Notes: generated from the sequence alone by a model not told the origin. DNA of 64,000 nt from Winogradskyella sp. PC-19 (GCF_002163855.1 NZ_CP019332.1:1467145-1531144), one strand, 5' to 3'. Numbered from the stretch's first letter, positions 1 through 9,328 are shown. Numbers and translations are program-made.

Positions 1-149
1 AAGAAAAAGTAATTAAGAATGAAAGTAGTCCGAGTTTGTAAAATATTGGTTTCATGATTATAGTATAAAAATGTTAATTGTGTCCAACAAAATTAGATAA
101 TCATTAAACAGAACAATATTGTTTATCAAAACATTAACAGAAATTTTAC

Positions 150-1028
150 TTATCCTCCAATCCTAATTTCAATACTTTCACCGCTTCTACGGCCGTTTCG
201 AGGTGCAAATCGTTCTAACATCTCTTTCCTCTTCTTATCCATGATTTTGTCATATTCCTCGCGATTGACCTCTTTTCCTTTAGAAGGCTCGACGATTTCA
301 ATTTTACTCTCAGGGTTAATTACAACTTTGCTACAAACGATATTTAGTTTACCATCGTGGATTTCTAAAATTAAACCTGGCAAGCCTTGATACATTGCAG
401 GTCCATTATTAACTGGCACCTGTAAGGTATACCAGGCCGTTACAGTTCGCTCTATCATTTCTGGTTCTTCTTCCTTTTTATTCTCTTCATCTTCAGTTTC
501 TTCATTAACACTAAAGCTAGAGAATGAACGTGGCTTTGGCACCATCTTTACATAAGTAGCTTTAAAGCATTGGTACTGTCCAATAAATTTGGTTTCTTTT
601 TCTAATTTCCAGTCTATTGTTTCAATATCGTCTTTTACTAAAAACACTTTTCCCATGGTATCTTTTTGGTCTGTGTAAGTACTATTTTTTGTGTTTTTGT
701 ATAACACATCAGAACCTCCACCAGAACCAATAACCATAACTTGCATATCACTTCCTCCAACTTGAGGTGGTGCTAAAGATTCTTCCTCTTTATATATTGA
801 AGCCTCTTTATTAAATGAAAGTGTAAATGTTTTTTGAAACTGCTTTTTAAGCATTGCTTGCATTTGCTTTTGTAAATCAGAAGTCATACCTGGATTGCTC
901 GTACTGTCTAACTTAATATCTACAGAACGTTGCGTTTTATAGGTTGCCTCGCCTTGAAATTCTTGAGCATTAGCACTAGTAAAAACTAGCGCTAAACCCA
1001 AAAACAAAACTCTTATAACTGTTTTCAT
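150..1028 (-). CDS. GLPGLI family secreted protein
   Basis: A 292-residue exported protein with a signal peptide of about 22 residues (hydrophobic core RVLFLGLALVF, cleavage after SANA). The family hallmark GLPGLI is readable in YQGLPGLILEIHDG in the C-terminal half. GLPGLI proteins are common in Bacteroidota, are secreted or periplasmic, and have no established function. The middle carries an acidic low-complexity stretch (TEDEENKKEEEPE) and the C-terminus is basic. It lies 21 bases behind the small secreted gene at 1050-1421 on the same strand, so the two are probably one transcript that diverges from a two-component system. That arrangement suggests, by inference only, that the pair is an output of the system. 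Family assignment is firm; role unknown. Confidence 0.9.
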   Translation of the reverse strand: MKTVIRVLFLGLALVFTSANAQEFQGEATYKTQRSVDIKLDSTSNPGMTSDLQKQMQAMLKKQFQKTFTLSFNKEASIYKEEESLAPPQVGGSDMQVMVIGSGGGSDVLYKNTKNSTYTDQKDTMGKVFLVKDDIETIDWKLEKETKFIGQYQCFKATYVKMVPKPRSFSSFSVNEETEDEENKKEEEPEMIERTVTAWYTLQVPVNNGPAMYQGLPGLILEIHDGKLNIVCSKVVINPESKIEIVEPSKGKEVNREEYDKIMDKKRKEMLERFAPRNGRRSGESIEIRIGG

Positions 1029-1049
1029 TTTATGATTGTTTTGAAATTT

Positions 1050-1421
1050 TTATCTTTTTGAATTGTAATATTTTATCGCAGCAGCTCTTACTTTTTTGAT
1101 ACTTTCAATAAATTTTTCTTTCTCGTTTGTATTTCCTTTAATCTCATATTTGATATGGGATTTTACTTCATCTCCTATTTTTTTGTCATTACACTTTATA
1201 CTAAATATAATGTTTTCATTTTCTCCTGTTTCCTTTAATATCTCTCTAAAATCTTCTACTGTAAACGTAGATTCAATTTCTTCTACAGAATCAACTTCAA
1301 CATCTATTTTAAAACTTTCTACTTTTACTTTGTTAAAGGTAATATTTCCTTTTAAATCTTTTTTCTGAGCAAACATTAGGGAAGTTAAACAGATTGCTGA
1401 TACTAAAAATAATTTTTTCAT
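1050..1421 (-). CDS. Small secreted protein of unknown function
   Basis: A 123-residue protein with a clear signal peptide (MKKLFLVSAICLTSLMFA, then QKK). The mature part is rich in Lys and Glu and predicted mixed alpha/beta; I recognise no domain. It is the first gene of a probable two-gene minus-strand unit with the GLPGLI gene, and it starts 125 bases from the divergent histidine kinase gene. The shared intergenic space holds three GTTAAC repeats, so it may be controlled by that two-component system. An open frame on the opposite strand in the same place has no signal peptide or family resemblance. Expression and function are inferred from context only. Confidence 0.75.
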   Translation of the reverse strand: MKKLFLVSAICLTSLMFAQKKDLKGNITFNKVKVESFKIDVEVDSVEEIESTFTVEDFREILKETGENENIIFSIKCNDKKIGDEVKSHIKYEIKGNTNEKEKFIESIKKVRAAAIKYYNSKR

Positions 1422-1480
1422 GATTTTGATTTTTAATGATTAATACACTGCAAATATCACGAGTCTTTTTAGTAATGATA

Positions 1481-1506
1481 GTTAACCAACGTTAACGTGT
1501 GTTAAC
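1481..1506. promoter_or_regulatory. Triple GTTAAC direct repeat, 10-bp spacing (candidate response-regulator site)
   Basis: GTTAAC occurs at 1481, 1491 and 1501, so three copies repeat at exactly 10-base intervals (one helical turn). Each hexamer is itself palindromic. The array sits midway between the divergent secreted-protein operon (starts 1421) and the histidine kinase gene (starts 1547). OmpR-family regulators, of which one is encoded at 3078-3761, typically bind tandem direct repeats with 10-11 bp periodicity. Autoregulation by this regulator is the natural inference but is not shown. Confidence 0.6.
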
Positions 1507-1534
1507 CGATTAGTGATGGTTGAGAATAAACCTA

Positions 1535-1542
1535 TACTTTTG
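1535..1542 (+). promoter_or_regulatory. Candidate -7 promoter element for the histidine kinase operon
   Basis: TACTTTTG matches the Bacteroidota -7 consensus TAnnTTTG exactly. No good -33 TTG lies 19-21 bases upstream (only TTAG at 1510-1513), which would fit a promoter needing an activator bound at the GTTAAC array. The element ends only four bases before the ATG at 1547, so if it is used the transcript would be nearly leaderless. Confidence 0.4.
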
Positions 1543-1546
1543 AAGT

Positions 1547-3085
1547 ATGAATGATAAACGCTATAGATATATATTATATGTAATTACAGTAGTAATTATT
1601 GCCACCATAGGTATTCAAATCTATTGGAATTACAAAAACTACCTCACTAATAAGCAACAACTTATTAATGATGTACAAGTAAGTTTGGACAAGGCTGTAG
1701 ATGATTATTATGCAAACCTCGCTGAAGAAACGACTATGGCATTGTCATTTGATGAAACTCCCACTTCAAAGTTTTTTGAAGAAGAAAGTGCCTTCAATAA
1801 AATTCTTGAAAACATTGATCAGAAAAATGGAAAACTGAAAGCAATAGATTCTAATAAAGTATCAGACATTAAAGGACTTTCAATCTTTAGAGGCTTTGAA
1901 GCTGACTCTATAATGGATGAACAAAGAAACAAGAATAATCACTTAAATGCAGATTCCTTTAAACTTAAGGTGAAAGAATTAAAACAAGCCAATCCAAATA
2001 TTAAAATTGGTGATTTTAAAATGCTTACCACTCAAGTAATGATATCGATTTCGAATGACACATTAAACCTAAAGGTTATTGATACACTTTTGAAAAACGA
2101 ATTAAACAGAAAGAAAATAGATATCGATTATAACCTTGATTATGAGAAACCAAAAAATAAAATACCTTTTAGTAAAGATATTATTATCGTTGAAGCAGAC
2201 ACCACATATTTTAAAGACGATTTACATTTAAGTGTTTTTTCTGAGTCTACATTTTTACCCAAAGAAGGTGACCTAAAAGTTGATTTTGCTAATGAAACTA
2301 AAGTCATTTTAAGACGAATGCTTGGCGGCATTGGCATTTCTGGTTTACTAGTCTTAAGCGTTATCGCTTGCTTATTCTATTTACTAAAAATCATAAACCA
2401 ACAGAAGCAATTAGCAGAAGTAAAAAATGACTTAATTAGCAATATCACGCATGAGTTTAAAACTCCCATTGCTACCATTGGTGCTGCTCTAGAAGGCATT
2501 AATAGTTTTAATATTATCGACGATAAAGAAAAGACCAAAAAGTATATTGATATGTCAAGTGGACAACTATCAAAACTGAACCTAATGGTCGAAAAACTTT
2601 TAGAGACTGCTACTTTGGATAGTGAAAGTTTAGAACTAAATAAAGAGGAAATTGATATTATTGCACTTCTTACATCACTGTCATCAAGATACCAAACTCA
2701 TAATGCAGATAAAACTATTCAGACTAGTTTTAAGGTTGAAAGTTTAGTGACTAAGGTTGATATATTTCATTTTGAAAATGCCATAAATAACATTTTAGAT
2801 AACGCAATAAAATATGGCGGTGATATTATTATAATAGATTTAACTCCAAGTAAAAATAGTTTTAATATCAACATTTCAGACAATGGAACAAGTTTAACTA
2901 AAGCTAGTAATGAACGTGTTTTCGAGAAATTTTATCGTGTTCCTAAAGGTAATAAGCATGATGTTAAAGGTTTTGGAATAGGCCTATATTACACAAAAAG
3001 TATCATAGAAAAACATGATGGAACAATAACACTAGACCTCAATAATAAACTCACAACTTTTAAAATAGAACTCCCAAATGGCTAA
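1547..3085 (+). CDS. Sensor histidine kinase
   Basis: A 512-residue membrane kinase. TM1 is at about residues 8-28 and TM2 at about 258-281; between them is a periplasmic sensor region of about 225 residues that I cannot assign. The HisKA H-box ISNITHEFKTPIATIG places the phosphorylated His at 302. The HATPase domain follows with N-box NAINNILDNAIKYGG (411-425), G1 ISDNGTS (443-449) and G2 GFGIGLYYTK (475-484). Its end overlaps the response regulator start by 8 bases, indicating translational coupling. The signal is unknown. The divergent GLPGLI/small secreted pair may be its regulon or part of its sensing circuit. Confidence 0.93.
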   Translation: MNDKRYRYILYVITVVIIATIGIQIYWNYKNYLTNKQQLINDVQVSLDKAVDDYYANLAEETTMALSFDETPTSKFFEEESAFNKILENIDQKNGKLKAIDSNKVSDIKGLSIFRGFEADSIMDEQRNKNNHLNADSFKLKVKELKQANPNIKIGDFKMLTTQVMISISNDTLNLKVIDTLLKNELNRKKIDIDYNLDYEKPKNKIPFSKDIIIVEADTTYFKDDLHLSVFSESTFLPKEGDLKVDFANETKVILRRMLGGIGISGLLVLSVIACLFYLLKIINQQKQLAEVKNDLISNITHEFKTPIATIGAALEGINSFNIIDDKEKTKKYIDMSSGQLSKLNLMVEKLLETATLDSESLELNKEEIDIIALLTSLSSRYQTHNADKTIQTSFKVESLVTKVDIFHFENAINNILDNAIKYGGDIIIIDLTPSKNSFNINISDNGTSLTKASNERVFEKFYRVPKGNKHDVKGFGIGLYYTKSIIEKHDGTITLDLNNKLTTFKIELPNG

Positions 3086-3761
3086 TCCGATAAAAATAGT
3101 ATTGGCGGAAGATGAAGCCGCTTTAGGACAGATTATAAAAGAAAGTTTAGAAACTCGAGACTTTGAGGTTATTCTTTGCCTAGACGGCGAAAAAGCTTTT
3201 AGAGCCTATAAATCCGAAAGTCCTGAAATTCTAGTTTTAGATGTTATGATGCCTAAGAAAGATGGCTTTACACTAGCTAAAGAGGTTAGAGAAATTGATG
3301 ATACAATCCCTATTATTTTCTTGACTGCAAAATCGCAAACACAAGACGTTGTAGAAGGCTTTACTATTGGAGGTAACGATTATCTCAAAAAGCCCTTTAG
3401 CATGGAAGAACTTATCGTTAGAATTCATAATCTAATTAGTCGTACTAGACTTCAAAAAACAGCTGATATACTAGAAATCGGCGACTATACTTTTGATTTT
3501 CCTAAGCAATTATTGACCTATAAAACTGAAGAAACTGTTCAATTAACACATCGTGAAGCACATCTATTATTTCATTTGATTAAAAATAAAAACAATGTTT
3601 TAGATCGTTCTCTAATCTTAAACAAACTTTGGGGCACGGATGATTTTTTCTCAGCTAGAAGCATGGATGTTTTTATCTCTAAACTCAGAAAAAAACTAAA
3701 ACAAGACGACCGCATTCAAATTTTAAATGTCCGTGGATTTGGATATAAATTGACGGTCTAA
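3078..3761 (+). CDS. OmpR-family response regulator
   Basis: A 227-residue cytoplasmic regulator. The receiver domain is at residues 5-120 with acidic pair E11/D12, phospho-acceptor D55 in LVLDVMMP, switch T83 and conserved Lys in LKKPF (K105). The C-terminal winged helix (about 130-227) contains LTHREAHLLFHLIKN and ends RGFGYKLTV, as is typical of OmpR/PhoB. It overlaps the upstream kinase by 8 bases, so this is a cognate pair. The GTTAAC direct repeats at 1481-1506 are the obvious candidate binding site. The gene 56 bases downstream may or may not be co-transcribed. Confidence 0.95.
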   Translation: MANPIKIVLAEDEAALGQIIKESLETRDFEVILCLDGEKAFRAYKSESPEILVLDVMMPKKDGFTLAKEVREIDDTIPIIFLTAKSQTQDVVEGFTIGGNDYLKKPFSMEELIVRIHNLISRTRLQKTADILEIGDYTFDFPKQLLTYKTEETVQLTHREAHLLFHLIKNKNNVLDRSLILNKLWGTDDFFSARSMDVFISKLRKKLKQDDRIQILNVRGFGYKLTV

Positions 3762-3817
3762 AATTCTAAATAGCAATAAGAGATTAGTGGCGTAATTTTT
3801 GTACTTTTCAAATTAGT

Positions 3818-4600
3818 ATGAAGCGTTTGCTATATATATTTTTCTGTTTCTCACTTTTTGGTTTTACCCAAGAGGCTATTAAAGCCGAACTAAAAGAAAC
3901 TACAGACATAAAAGCTGAAACATTATTTGGCGTTGATACTTTTGGTACACTTTATTACTCAGATGAAGGTGGTAGTTTTTATAAAAAAACTACCGACACT
4001 ATTATTAGTTATGCCAATTTTCAGTTAGGAAAAATCACATCTGCAAATCCTTTTAATCCACTTAAAATTAATTTGTTTTATCAAGACTTTAATACTGTTA
4101 TTGTTTTGGACAATCGTCTTGCAGAAATTACTAAGATTGACTTCAATACCATTGAAGATTATAAAAATGTATCTCTAGTATCAACTGGCTATGATAATAC
4201 CATTTGGATTTTTAATCAAGACCTACAAAGGCTAGAATTATACGACTACCTTAATAATAAAACACGAGTAAAAACAGTACCTATTCAATCTGATGTTATT
4301 TCGCTTAAGAGTGACTATAATTATTGCTACTTGCTTACTGATTCGTTTCTGTATGTCTATAATTATTCTGGGAGTTTGTTGCGTAAAATCACCAATTCAG
4401 GATTGACAGAAATGGCATTTAGTAAAGCTAATTTAGTTTTAAAATCTAAAAATGAATTATTTCTCCTTCCAAAAAACGATGATAAATTAAAATCTATATC
4501 TGGTATAGATTTGTTAATAAATCAGTTTTTAGTAACCAATGAAACCTTGTATATTTACGACGACGAAAAGCTACGTCGCTACCAACTAAAATCTCAATAA
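3818..4600 (+). CDS. Secreted protein of unknown function, beta-propeller-like
   Basis: A 260-residue protein with a signal peptide (MKRLLYIFFCFSLFGFTQ). The mature chain is a series of short hydrophobic beta-strands separated by turns, with recurring patterns such as LFGVDTFGTLYYSD and TIWIFNQDLQRLELYDY. These resemble blades of a WD/NHL-type propeller, although I cannot count complete blades. No catalytic motif is seen. It lies 3 bases before the deoxynucleoside kinase gene, so the two are probably co-transcribed, a pairing whose meaning is unclear. The function is unknown and the fold is an inference from composition. Confidence 0.7.
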   Translation: MKRLLYIFFCFSLFGFTQEAIKAELKETTDIKAETLFGVDTFGTLYYSDEGGSFYKKTTDTIISYANFQLGKITSANPFNPLKINLFYQDFNTVIVLDNRLAEITKIDFNTIEDYKNVSLVSTGYDNTIWIFNQDLQRLELYDYLNNKTRVKTVPIQSDVISLKSDYNYCYLLTDSFLYVYNYSGSLLRKITNSGLTEMAFSKANLVLKSKNELFLLPKNDDKLKSISGIDLLINQFLVTNETLYIYDDEKLRRYQLKSQ

Positions 4601-4603
4601 ACT

Positions 4604-5218
4604 ATGCATGTTGCTATTGCGGGAAATATAGGCGCAGGGAAAACTACGCTTACAAAATTACTAGCCAAACATTACAAATGGGAAGCTCAACTCGAGGATG
4701 TTGTAGACAATCCTTATTTGGATGATTTTTACAATCAAATGGAACGTTGGAGTTTCAATTTACAAGTATATTTTTTAAATAGCCGTTTTCGTCAAGTAAA
4801 CCAAATTCAACAAGGGGAAAAAGATATTATTCAAGACAGAACTATATACGAGGATGCTTATATTTTTGCACCAAACCTTCATGCAATGGGTTTAATGACA
4901 AATCGTGATTTTGAAAATTATTCATCACTTTTTGAATTAATGGAATCGTTTGTTAAAGGTCCTGATTTGTTAATCTATCTACGTAGTTCAATACCAAATT
5001 TAGTAGCGCAAATACATAAACGTGGTCGTGATTATGAAAACACAATAAGCATTGACTATCTAAGTCGACTTAATGAACGTTACGAAGCCTGGATTACTAA
5101 ATATACCAAAGGAAATCTACTAATTATTGATGTAGACAATTTAGATTTTGTTGCTAATCCTGAAGATTTAGGCGGTATTATTAATAAAATTGATGCTGAA
5201 ATTAACGGCTTATTTTAA
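4604..5218 (+). CDS. Deoxynucleoside kinase
   Basis: A 204-residue cytoplasmic enzyme that phosphorylates deoxynucleosides with ATP in nucleotide salvage. It has the P-loop GNIGAGKT at residues 7-14, the DRT form of the family DRS motif (IIQDRTIYEDAY), and an arginine-rich lid region KRGRDYE. The length matches bacterial dNKs of the dCK/dGK type; substrate preference cannot be read. It starts 3 bases after the upstream secreted protein. Its stop codon overlaps the stop of the convergent App1-like gene by three bases. A second dNK domain occurs in the window, fused to FolK at 62323-63465. Confidence 0.9.
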   Translation: MHVAIAGNIGAGKTTLTKLLAKHYKWEAQLEDVVDNPYLDDFYNQMERWSFNLQVYFLNSRFRQVNQIQQGEKDIIQDRTIYEDAYIFAPNLHAMGLMTNRDFENYSSLFELMESFVKGPDLLIYLRSSIPNLVAQIHKRGRDYENTISIDYLSRLNERYEAWITKYTKGNLLIIDVDNLDFVANPEDLGGIINKIDAEINGLF

Positions 5219-6192
5219 TTAATAAATCCATGAGCTTTTGCGTGAGCAATTGCCTCATTACTATTATCTACAATTAAAACCGGCAACTCTTTGTAATCTT
5301 TAAAAAGACTCTGAATACGTCTCATCCTTTTTTTGTGTTCTACACTTCTTAAATAAATTGCTGCTATTCTATTTGGAAATTTTTGAACTACATCTAAATA
5401 TATATCTGCATCTTTTTCGCCACAATCACCGATAAGGATAAATTGTAAATTTGGATAAGTGTCTAGGATATTAAATACCTCATGATACTTATGTGCTAGT
5501 TCTGGCTTTGGCGTTTTATCAAATGGTGTTCTAAAATCTCGAAGCAAAATTGGTCCTTTTGGAAAGTTATTTGACTTCAAGAAAAACTCTAAGTAGCGAT
5601 ACAAATTCCAAGGACTATTACTCACATAAAAAATTGGATTTACTGTATTATGAAGCAACTCATAAAAGTCTGCAGTACCTTCTAAGGCCTTTCTTTTTAA
5701 TGGTGTTTTAAAAAACGTGTTTACAACTACACGCCATTTTAATCTAGAGGTTACACCTGTATGTAATATAGTATCATCAATATCGCTTATAACTCCAAAT
5801 CTAGCTTTATTAGAAGGCACAAGCATTTGACCTTCAAAAGTATTATTCTGCTGTATTGAACGCTTTAAATTATTTTCAGTGTACTTTACTTTATAGTCTA
5901 ACCAACCTTCAATATCTGTATTCAGTTTTATTTTAGAAGTTTTATCTAGAAGATAATAACCTTCTGCATCAGTTTTTAAATCAAATTTAGTATCAGAAAT
6001 ATTAATTTGTATAGCAGAATTTCTGATTTCGTCTGTCTCAAAACGTTTCCAAGAATTTACTAGAAGACTGAACCAACCCTTTTTTGATAAGTCGATATCT
6101 TCATCTTCAAGTGCACGACCACGTAAATACAAATGTGTCTTAGTTCCGTAAGTTAGAAACGGAATAATTTGCAAGGGGTCTTTTTTAAGCAT
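5215..6192 (-). CDS. App1-like phosphatidate phosphatase family protein (DUF2183)
   Basis: The C-terminal half carries the HAD-like catalytic motif SDIDDTILHTG (DxDxT at about residues 137-141 counting from this start). It is followed by YVSNSPWNLYRYLEFF and LIGDCGEKDADIY, matching the App1/DUF2183 catalytic domain known from yeast phosphatidate phosphatase App1. The N-terminal part resembles the usual lead-in region. I chose the ATG at 6192 rather than the in-frame one at 6213, because the latter lies inside the hppA terminator hairpin (6208-6238). There is no signal peptide, so it is probably cytoplasmic. Substrate in bacteria is unestablished. Confidence 0.82.
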   Translation of the reverse strand: MLKKDPLQIIPFLTYGTKTHLYLRGRALEDEDIDLSKKGWFSLLVNSWKRFETDEIRNSAIQINISDTKFDLKTDAEGYYLLDKTSKIKLNTDIEGWLDYKVKYTENNLKRSIQQNNTFEGQMLVPSNKARFGVISDIDDTILHTGVTSRLKWRVVVNTFFKTPLKRKALEGTADFYELLHNTVNPIFYVSNSPWNLYRYLEFFLKSNNFPKGPILLRDFRTPFDKTPKPELAHKYHEVFNILDTYPNLQFILIGDCGEKDADIYLDVVQKFPNRIAAIYLRSVEHKKRMRRIQSLFKDYKELPVLIVDNSNEAIAHAKAHGFIN

Positions 6193-6203
6193 TTTCAAAT
6201 ATA

Positions 6204-6238
6204 AAAAAACCACGCTAAATTAAGTTTTTAGCGTGGTT
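6204..6238 (-). terminator. Rho-independent terminator after hppA
   Basis: A perfect 12-bp stem (AACCACGCTAAA at 6208-6219 pairing with 6227-6238) with a 7-base loop. On the minus strand it is followed by a run of seven T. It lies 26 bases beyond the hppA stop and covers the upstream ATG candidate of the App1-like gene. Confidence 0.88.
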
Positions 6239-6263
6239 ATATAATTTTAACAATTGTATACTC

Positions 6264-8657
6264 TTAATTGCTCTTTTGCTCTTTTGCGTAAGCTTCAGCT
6301 TTTTTAGCTACCTCTTCAAGATTACCTTCAAAAGTTTTTTCTTTAATTATAGTTTCTCCATCACCGATTTTAGTTTTGGTAATGATTTTTGCAACTGCCG
6401 TATCATCTAAAGTTTTGTCTCCTTTGGTTTCCACTGAAATTTCTTTGATGATTTCAACGTTTTCGTTCATAGCAACACCTTCTTCAGTATGTCCACCTAA
6501 AATTGGCGCTATAACCAAACCAATTAAACATGTTAATTTAATTAAAATATTCATTGAAGGCCCAGAAGTATCTTTAAATGGATCACCAACAGTATCTCCT
6601 GTTACTGCTGCTTTGTGAGCGTCAGAACCTTTGTATGTCATTTCTCCGTTAATTTCAACACCTGCTTCAAAAGACTTCTTAGCATTATCCCATGCACCAC
6701 CAGCATTATTCTGGAAGATTGCCCATAAGACTCCAGAAACTGTGACACCTGCCATATAACCACCTAACATTTCGGCAATAGCTAAATTATCCATACCAAA
6801 TAACATTGGCACAAATGCAATTACAAGAGGAAATCCAATAGTTAATAGACCTGGCAGCATCATTTCTTTTAAAGAGGCTTGTGTAGAAATCGCAACACAT
6901 TTATCATATTCTGGCTTTCCAGTACCTTCCATAATTCCAGGAATGTCTTTAAACTGACGACGCACTTCTTGAACCATTTCCATAGCAGCTTTACCAACGG
7001 CATTCATCGCTAAAGCAGAGAATACTACTGGCACCATACCACCAACAAATAACATAGCTAATACTGGTGCTTTAAAAATATTAATTCCGTCTATTCCTGT
7101 AAACGTAACATAAGCAGCAAATAATGCTAATGATGTTAATGCAGCAGAAGCGATAGCAAATCCTTTTCCTGTTGCAGCAGTTGTATTACCAACTGAATCT
7201 AATATATCTGTACGTTCTCTTACGATAGGTTCTTGTTCACTCATTTCTGCAATACCACCTGCATTATCAGATATTGGTCCAAAAGCATCAATAGCTAACT
7301 GCATAGCTGTTGTAGCCATCATAGCAGATGCCGCTAATGCTACACCATAAAAACCTGCGAATGCGTAAGACGCCCAGATAGCTCCAGCAAATAATAATAC
7401 TGAAGGAAATGTAGATATCATACCTGTAGCTAAACCAGCAATAATATTGGTTCCTGCACCCGTTGAAGATTGTTGTACTATCTTTAAGATTGGACTTTTA
7501 CCTAATCCTGTATAGTATTCAGTAACAGAAGAGATTACAGCGCCAACAAATAAACCAACTAAGGTTGCGTAAAATACACGCATTGCCGATATCTCAACTA
7601 AACCTTCTCCAAAAAAGTTCATTTTCATTGTTTCTGGTAACATCCAAGTTACTAGACCAAAACATGATACAGCTACTAAAATAATAGATGTCCAGTTTCC
7701 AATATTTAAAGCGCCCATTACTTGAGCTTCTTTAGCGTCGTTACTTTTAATTTTCACTAACACGGTACCGATAATTGAAATAATAATTCCTGCACCAGCA
7801 ATTGCCATTGGCAATAAGATTGGTCCAATACCTCCGAAAGCATCAGAGATTGCACCACCCATATCTTTAATAACGTAGTTACCTAATACCATTGCTGCTA
7901 ATACAGTTGCTACATAAGACCCAAATAAATCGGCTCCCATACCAGCAACATCACCAACATTATCACCAACGTTATCTGCAATAGTAGCAGGATTACGAGG
8001 ATCATCTTCTGGGATTCCAGCTTCTACTTTACCAACTAAGTCTGCACCAACATCAGCTGCCTTCGTATAAATACCACCACCTACACGCGCAAAAAGTGCG
8101 ATAGACTCTGCTCCTAACGAGAAACCAGCTAGTGTTTCTAACACAATAGTCATATCCATTGTATTTGTCCACTCGCCACCCATAAAAAATCTAAAGAAAA
8201 TTATAAAGAAAGCTGTTAATCCTAATACTGCTAAACCTGCAACACCAAGTCCCATTACTGTTCCACCTCCAAAGGAGATTTTAAGTGCGTTTGGAAGACT
8301 AGTACGTGCAGCTTGTGTTGTTCTAACGTTTGTTTTAGTGGCTATTTTCATTCCAATGTTACCAGCATATGCAGAAAACACAGCTCCAAAAACAAAGGCA
8401 ATTACGATTAGCCAATGTGTAGTTGGCACAACAAAAGACACAATAGTCAATAAAACAGCTACTATTAATACAAAAATTGCTAGTAATCTATATTCGGCAT
8501 TTAAGAATGCTAAAGCGCCTTCATAGATGTGGTCTGAAATCTCTTTCATTTTACCGTCACCAGCATCTTGTTTCATAACCCACGATTTCTTTACAAGCAT
8601 GTAAATTAATCCTAAAAGTGCCAAAGCTATTGGCATATAAATCATGTATGATTCCAT
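6264..8657 (-). CDS. hppA: Membrane-bound ion-pumping pyrophosphatase
   Basis: A 797-residue polytopic membrane protein that couples PPi hydrolysis to ion pumping. The family signature region runs from [18 protein letters not shown] through EDDPRNP to DNVGDNVGD (residues 193-236). At the potassium-dependence site it reads [10 protein letters not shown], with Ala494 and Gly497 in place of Lys/Thr, indicating a K+-dependent enzyme. The Glu that marks Na+ pumps in DLFESY is Gly246 here, while Glu184 sits in LGAESIAL. From memory this fits the Flavobacterium-type H+ pump, but ion choice remains an inference. A soluble C-terminal tail of about 75 residues, rich in Lys and Glu, follows the last membrane helix. 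It has its own promoter and terminator. Confidence 0.96.
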   Translation of the reverse strand: MESYMIYMPIALALLGLIYMLVKKSWVMKQDAGDGKMKEISDHIYEGALAFLNAEYRLLAIFVLIVAVLLTIVSFVVPTTHWLIVIAFVFGAVFSAYAGNIGMKIATKTNVRTTQAARTSLPNALKISFGGGTVMGLGVAGLAVLGLTAFFIIFFRFFMGGEWTNTMDMTIVLETLAGFSLGAESIALFARVGGGIYTKAADVGADLVGKVEAGIPEDDPRNPATIADNVGDNVGDVAGMGADLFGSYVATVLAAMVLGNYVIKDMGGAISDAFGGIGPILLPMAIAGAGIIISIIGTVLVKIKSNDAKEAQVMGALNIGNWTSIILVAVSCFGLVTWMLPETMKMNFFGEGLVEISAMRVFYATLVGLFVGAVISSVTEYYTGLGKSPILKIVQQSSTGAGTNIIAGLATGMISTFPSVLLFAGAIWASYAFAGFYGVALAASAMMATTAMQLAIDAFGPISDNAGGIAEMSEQEPIVRERTDILDSVGNTTAATGKGFAIASAALTSLALFAAYVTFTGIDGINIFKAPVLAMLFVGGMVPVVFSALAMNAVGKAAMEMVQEVRRQFKDIPGIMEGTGKPEYDKCVAISTQASLKEMMLPGLLTIGFPLVIAFVPMLFGMDNLAIAEMLGGYMAGVTVSGVLWAIFQNNAGGAWDNAKKSFEAGVEINGEMTYKGSDAHKAAVTGDTVGDPFKDTSGPSMNILIKLTCLIGLVIAPILGGHTEEGVAMNENVEIIKEISVETKGDKTLDDTAVAKIITKTKIGDGETIIKEKTFEGNLEEVAKKAEAYAKEQKSN

Positions 8658-8691
8658 ATTATATTTTTAATTTGATTAGTTTTTAGCTGGG

Positions 8692-8699
8692 CAAAAGTA
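8692..8699 (-). promoter_or_regulatory. -7 element of the hppA promoter
   Basis: On the minus strand the sequence reads TACTTTTG, an exact TAnnTTTG match, 35 bases before the hppA ATG and just beyond the ppa terminator. No clear -33 TTG is seen at the expected distance. The placement shows hppA can be transcribed independently of ppa. Confidence 0.5.
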
Positions 8700-8712
8700 A
8701 CAAAATAGACGC

Positions 8713-8749
8713 TAAAAGAAAAACCCTTTGACGACTATTGCCAAAGGGT
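8713..8749 (-). terminator. Rho-independent terminator after ppa
   Basis: An 8-bp perfect stem, ACCCTTTG at 8723-8730 with CAAAGGGT at 8742-8749, followed on the minus strand by TTTTTCTTTT. It lies 27 bases after the ppa stop and before the hppA promoter element. Confidence 0.8.
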
Positions 8750-8776
8750 AATTTTATTGTTGATATTTATGGTTAT

Positions 8777-9304
8777 TTATATTGTAAAATCACCATTAAT
8801 TTTATGCTCACTATTTTCGTAACGCGCTACACATTTATTTAAAATATCATATGCCTCTTTTGCATCTCCCCAACCGCCAACGTCTACTTTCTTTTCTTCT
8901 AAATCTTTATAAACTTGAAAAAAATGAGTGATTTCTTTTTTACGATGCGGATTTAAATCTGACAAATCGTTATAGCTATTCCAAATTGGATCCGTAACTG
9001 GTACACAAATTAGTTTTTCATCTGGTCCTTTTTCATCAGCCATATGGAATACACCTATTGGCTTAACTTCCATAACGCACATTGGAAATGTTGGCTCTGT
9101 TCCCATAACCAATACATCTAATGGATCTCCGTCCAATGCCAAAGTTTCTGGAATAAACCCATAATCTCCTGGATACATCATCGATGAAAATAACATACGG
9201 TCAAAGCGTATTTTATTTAATTCAAAATCGTACTCGTATTTGTTTCGGCTTCCTTTAGGTATTTCTATTAAAACGTCAAATGTTAATTTTCCTGTTGCTG
9301 TCAT
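8777..9304 (-). CDS. ppa: Soluble inorganic pyrophosphatase (family I)
   Basis: Hydrolyses cytoplasmic PPi to phosphate, pulling biosynthetic reactions forward. Family I features are visible: EIPKGSRNKYEYD near the N-terminus, YPGDYGFIPETLALDGDPLDVLV with the metal-binding Asp cluster, and the later DLEEKKVDVGGWGDAKEA. The start is the ATG at 9304, giving 175 residues. A longer frame to 9331 would begin with TTG inside the -7 promoter box and so cannot be the start. It stands next to the membrane pyrophosphatase gene, so two different PPi-consuming enzymes are adjacent, separated by a terminator and a separate promoter. Confidence 0.95.
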   Translation of the reverse strand: MTATGKLTFDVLIEIPKGSRNKYEYDFELNKIRFDRMLFSSMMYPGDYGFIPETLALDGDPLDVLVMGTEPTFPMCVMEVKPIGVFHMADEKGPDEKLICVPVTDPIWNSYNDLSDLNPHRKKEITHFFQVYKDLEEKKVDVGGWGDAKEAYDILNKCVARYENSEHKINGDFTI

Positions 9305-9328
9305 AAATCTTTCTTTTAAAAAGGGCTG

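Noticed and set aside
1-149. A gene or RNA at the left edge.
   Set aside because: The stretch is AT-rich with stops in all frames and no recognisable motif.
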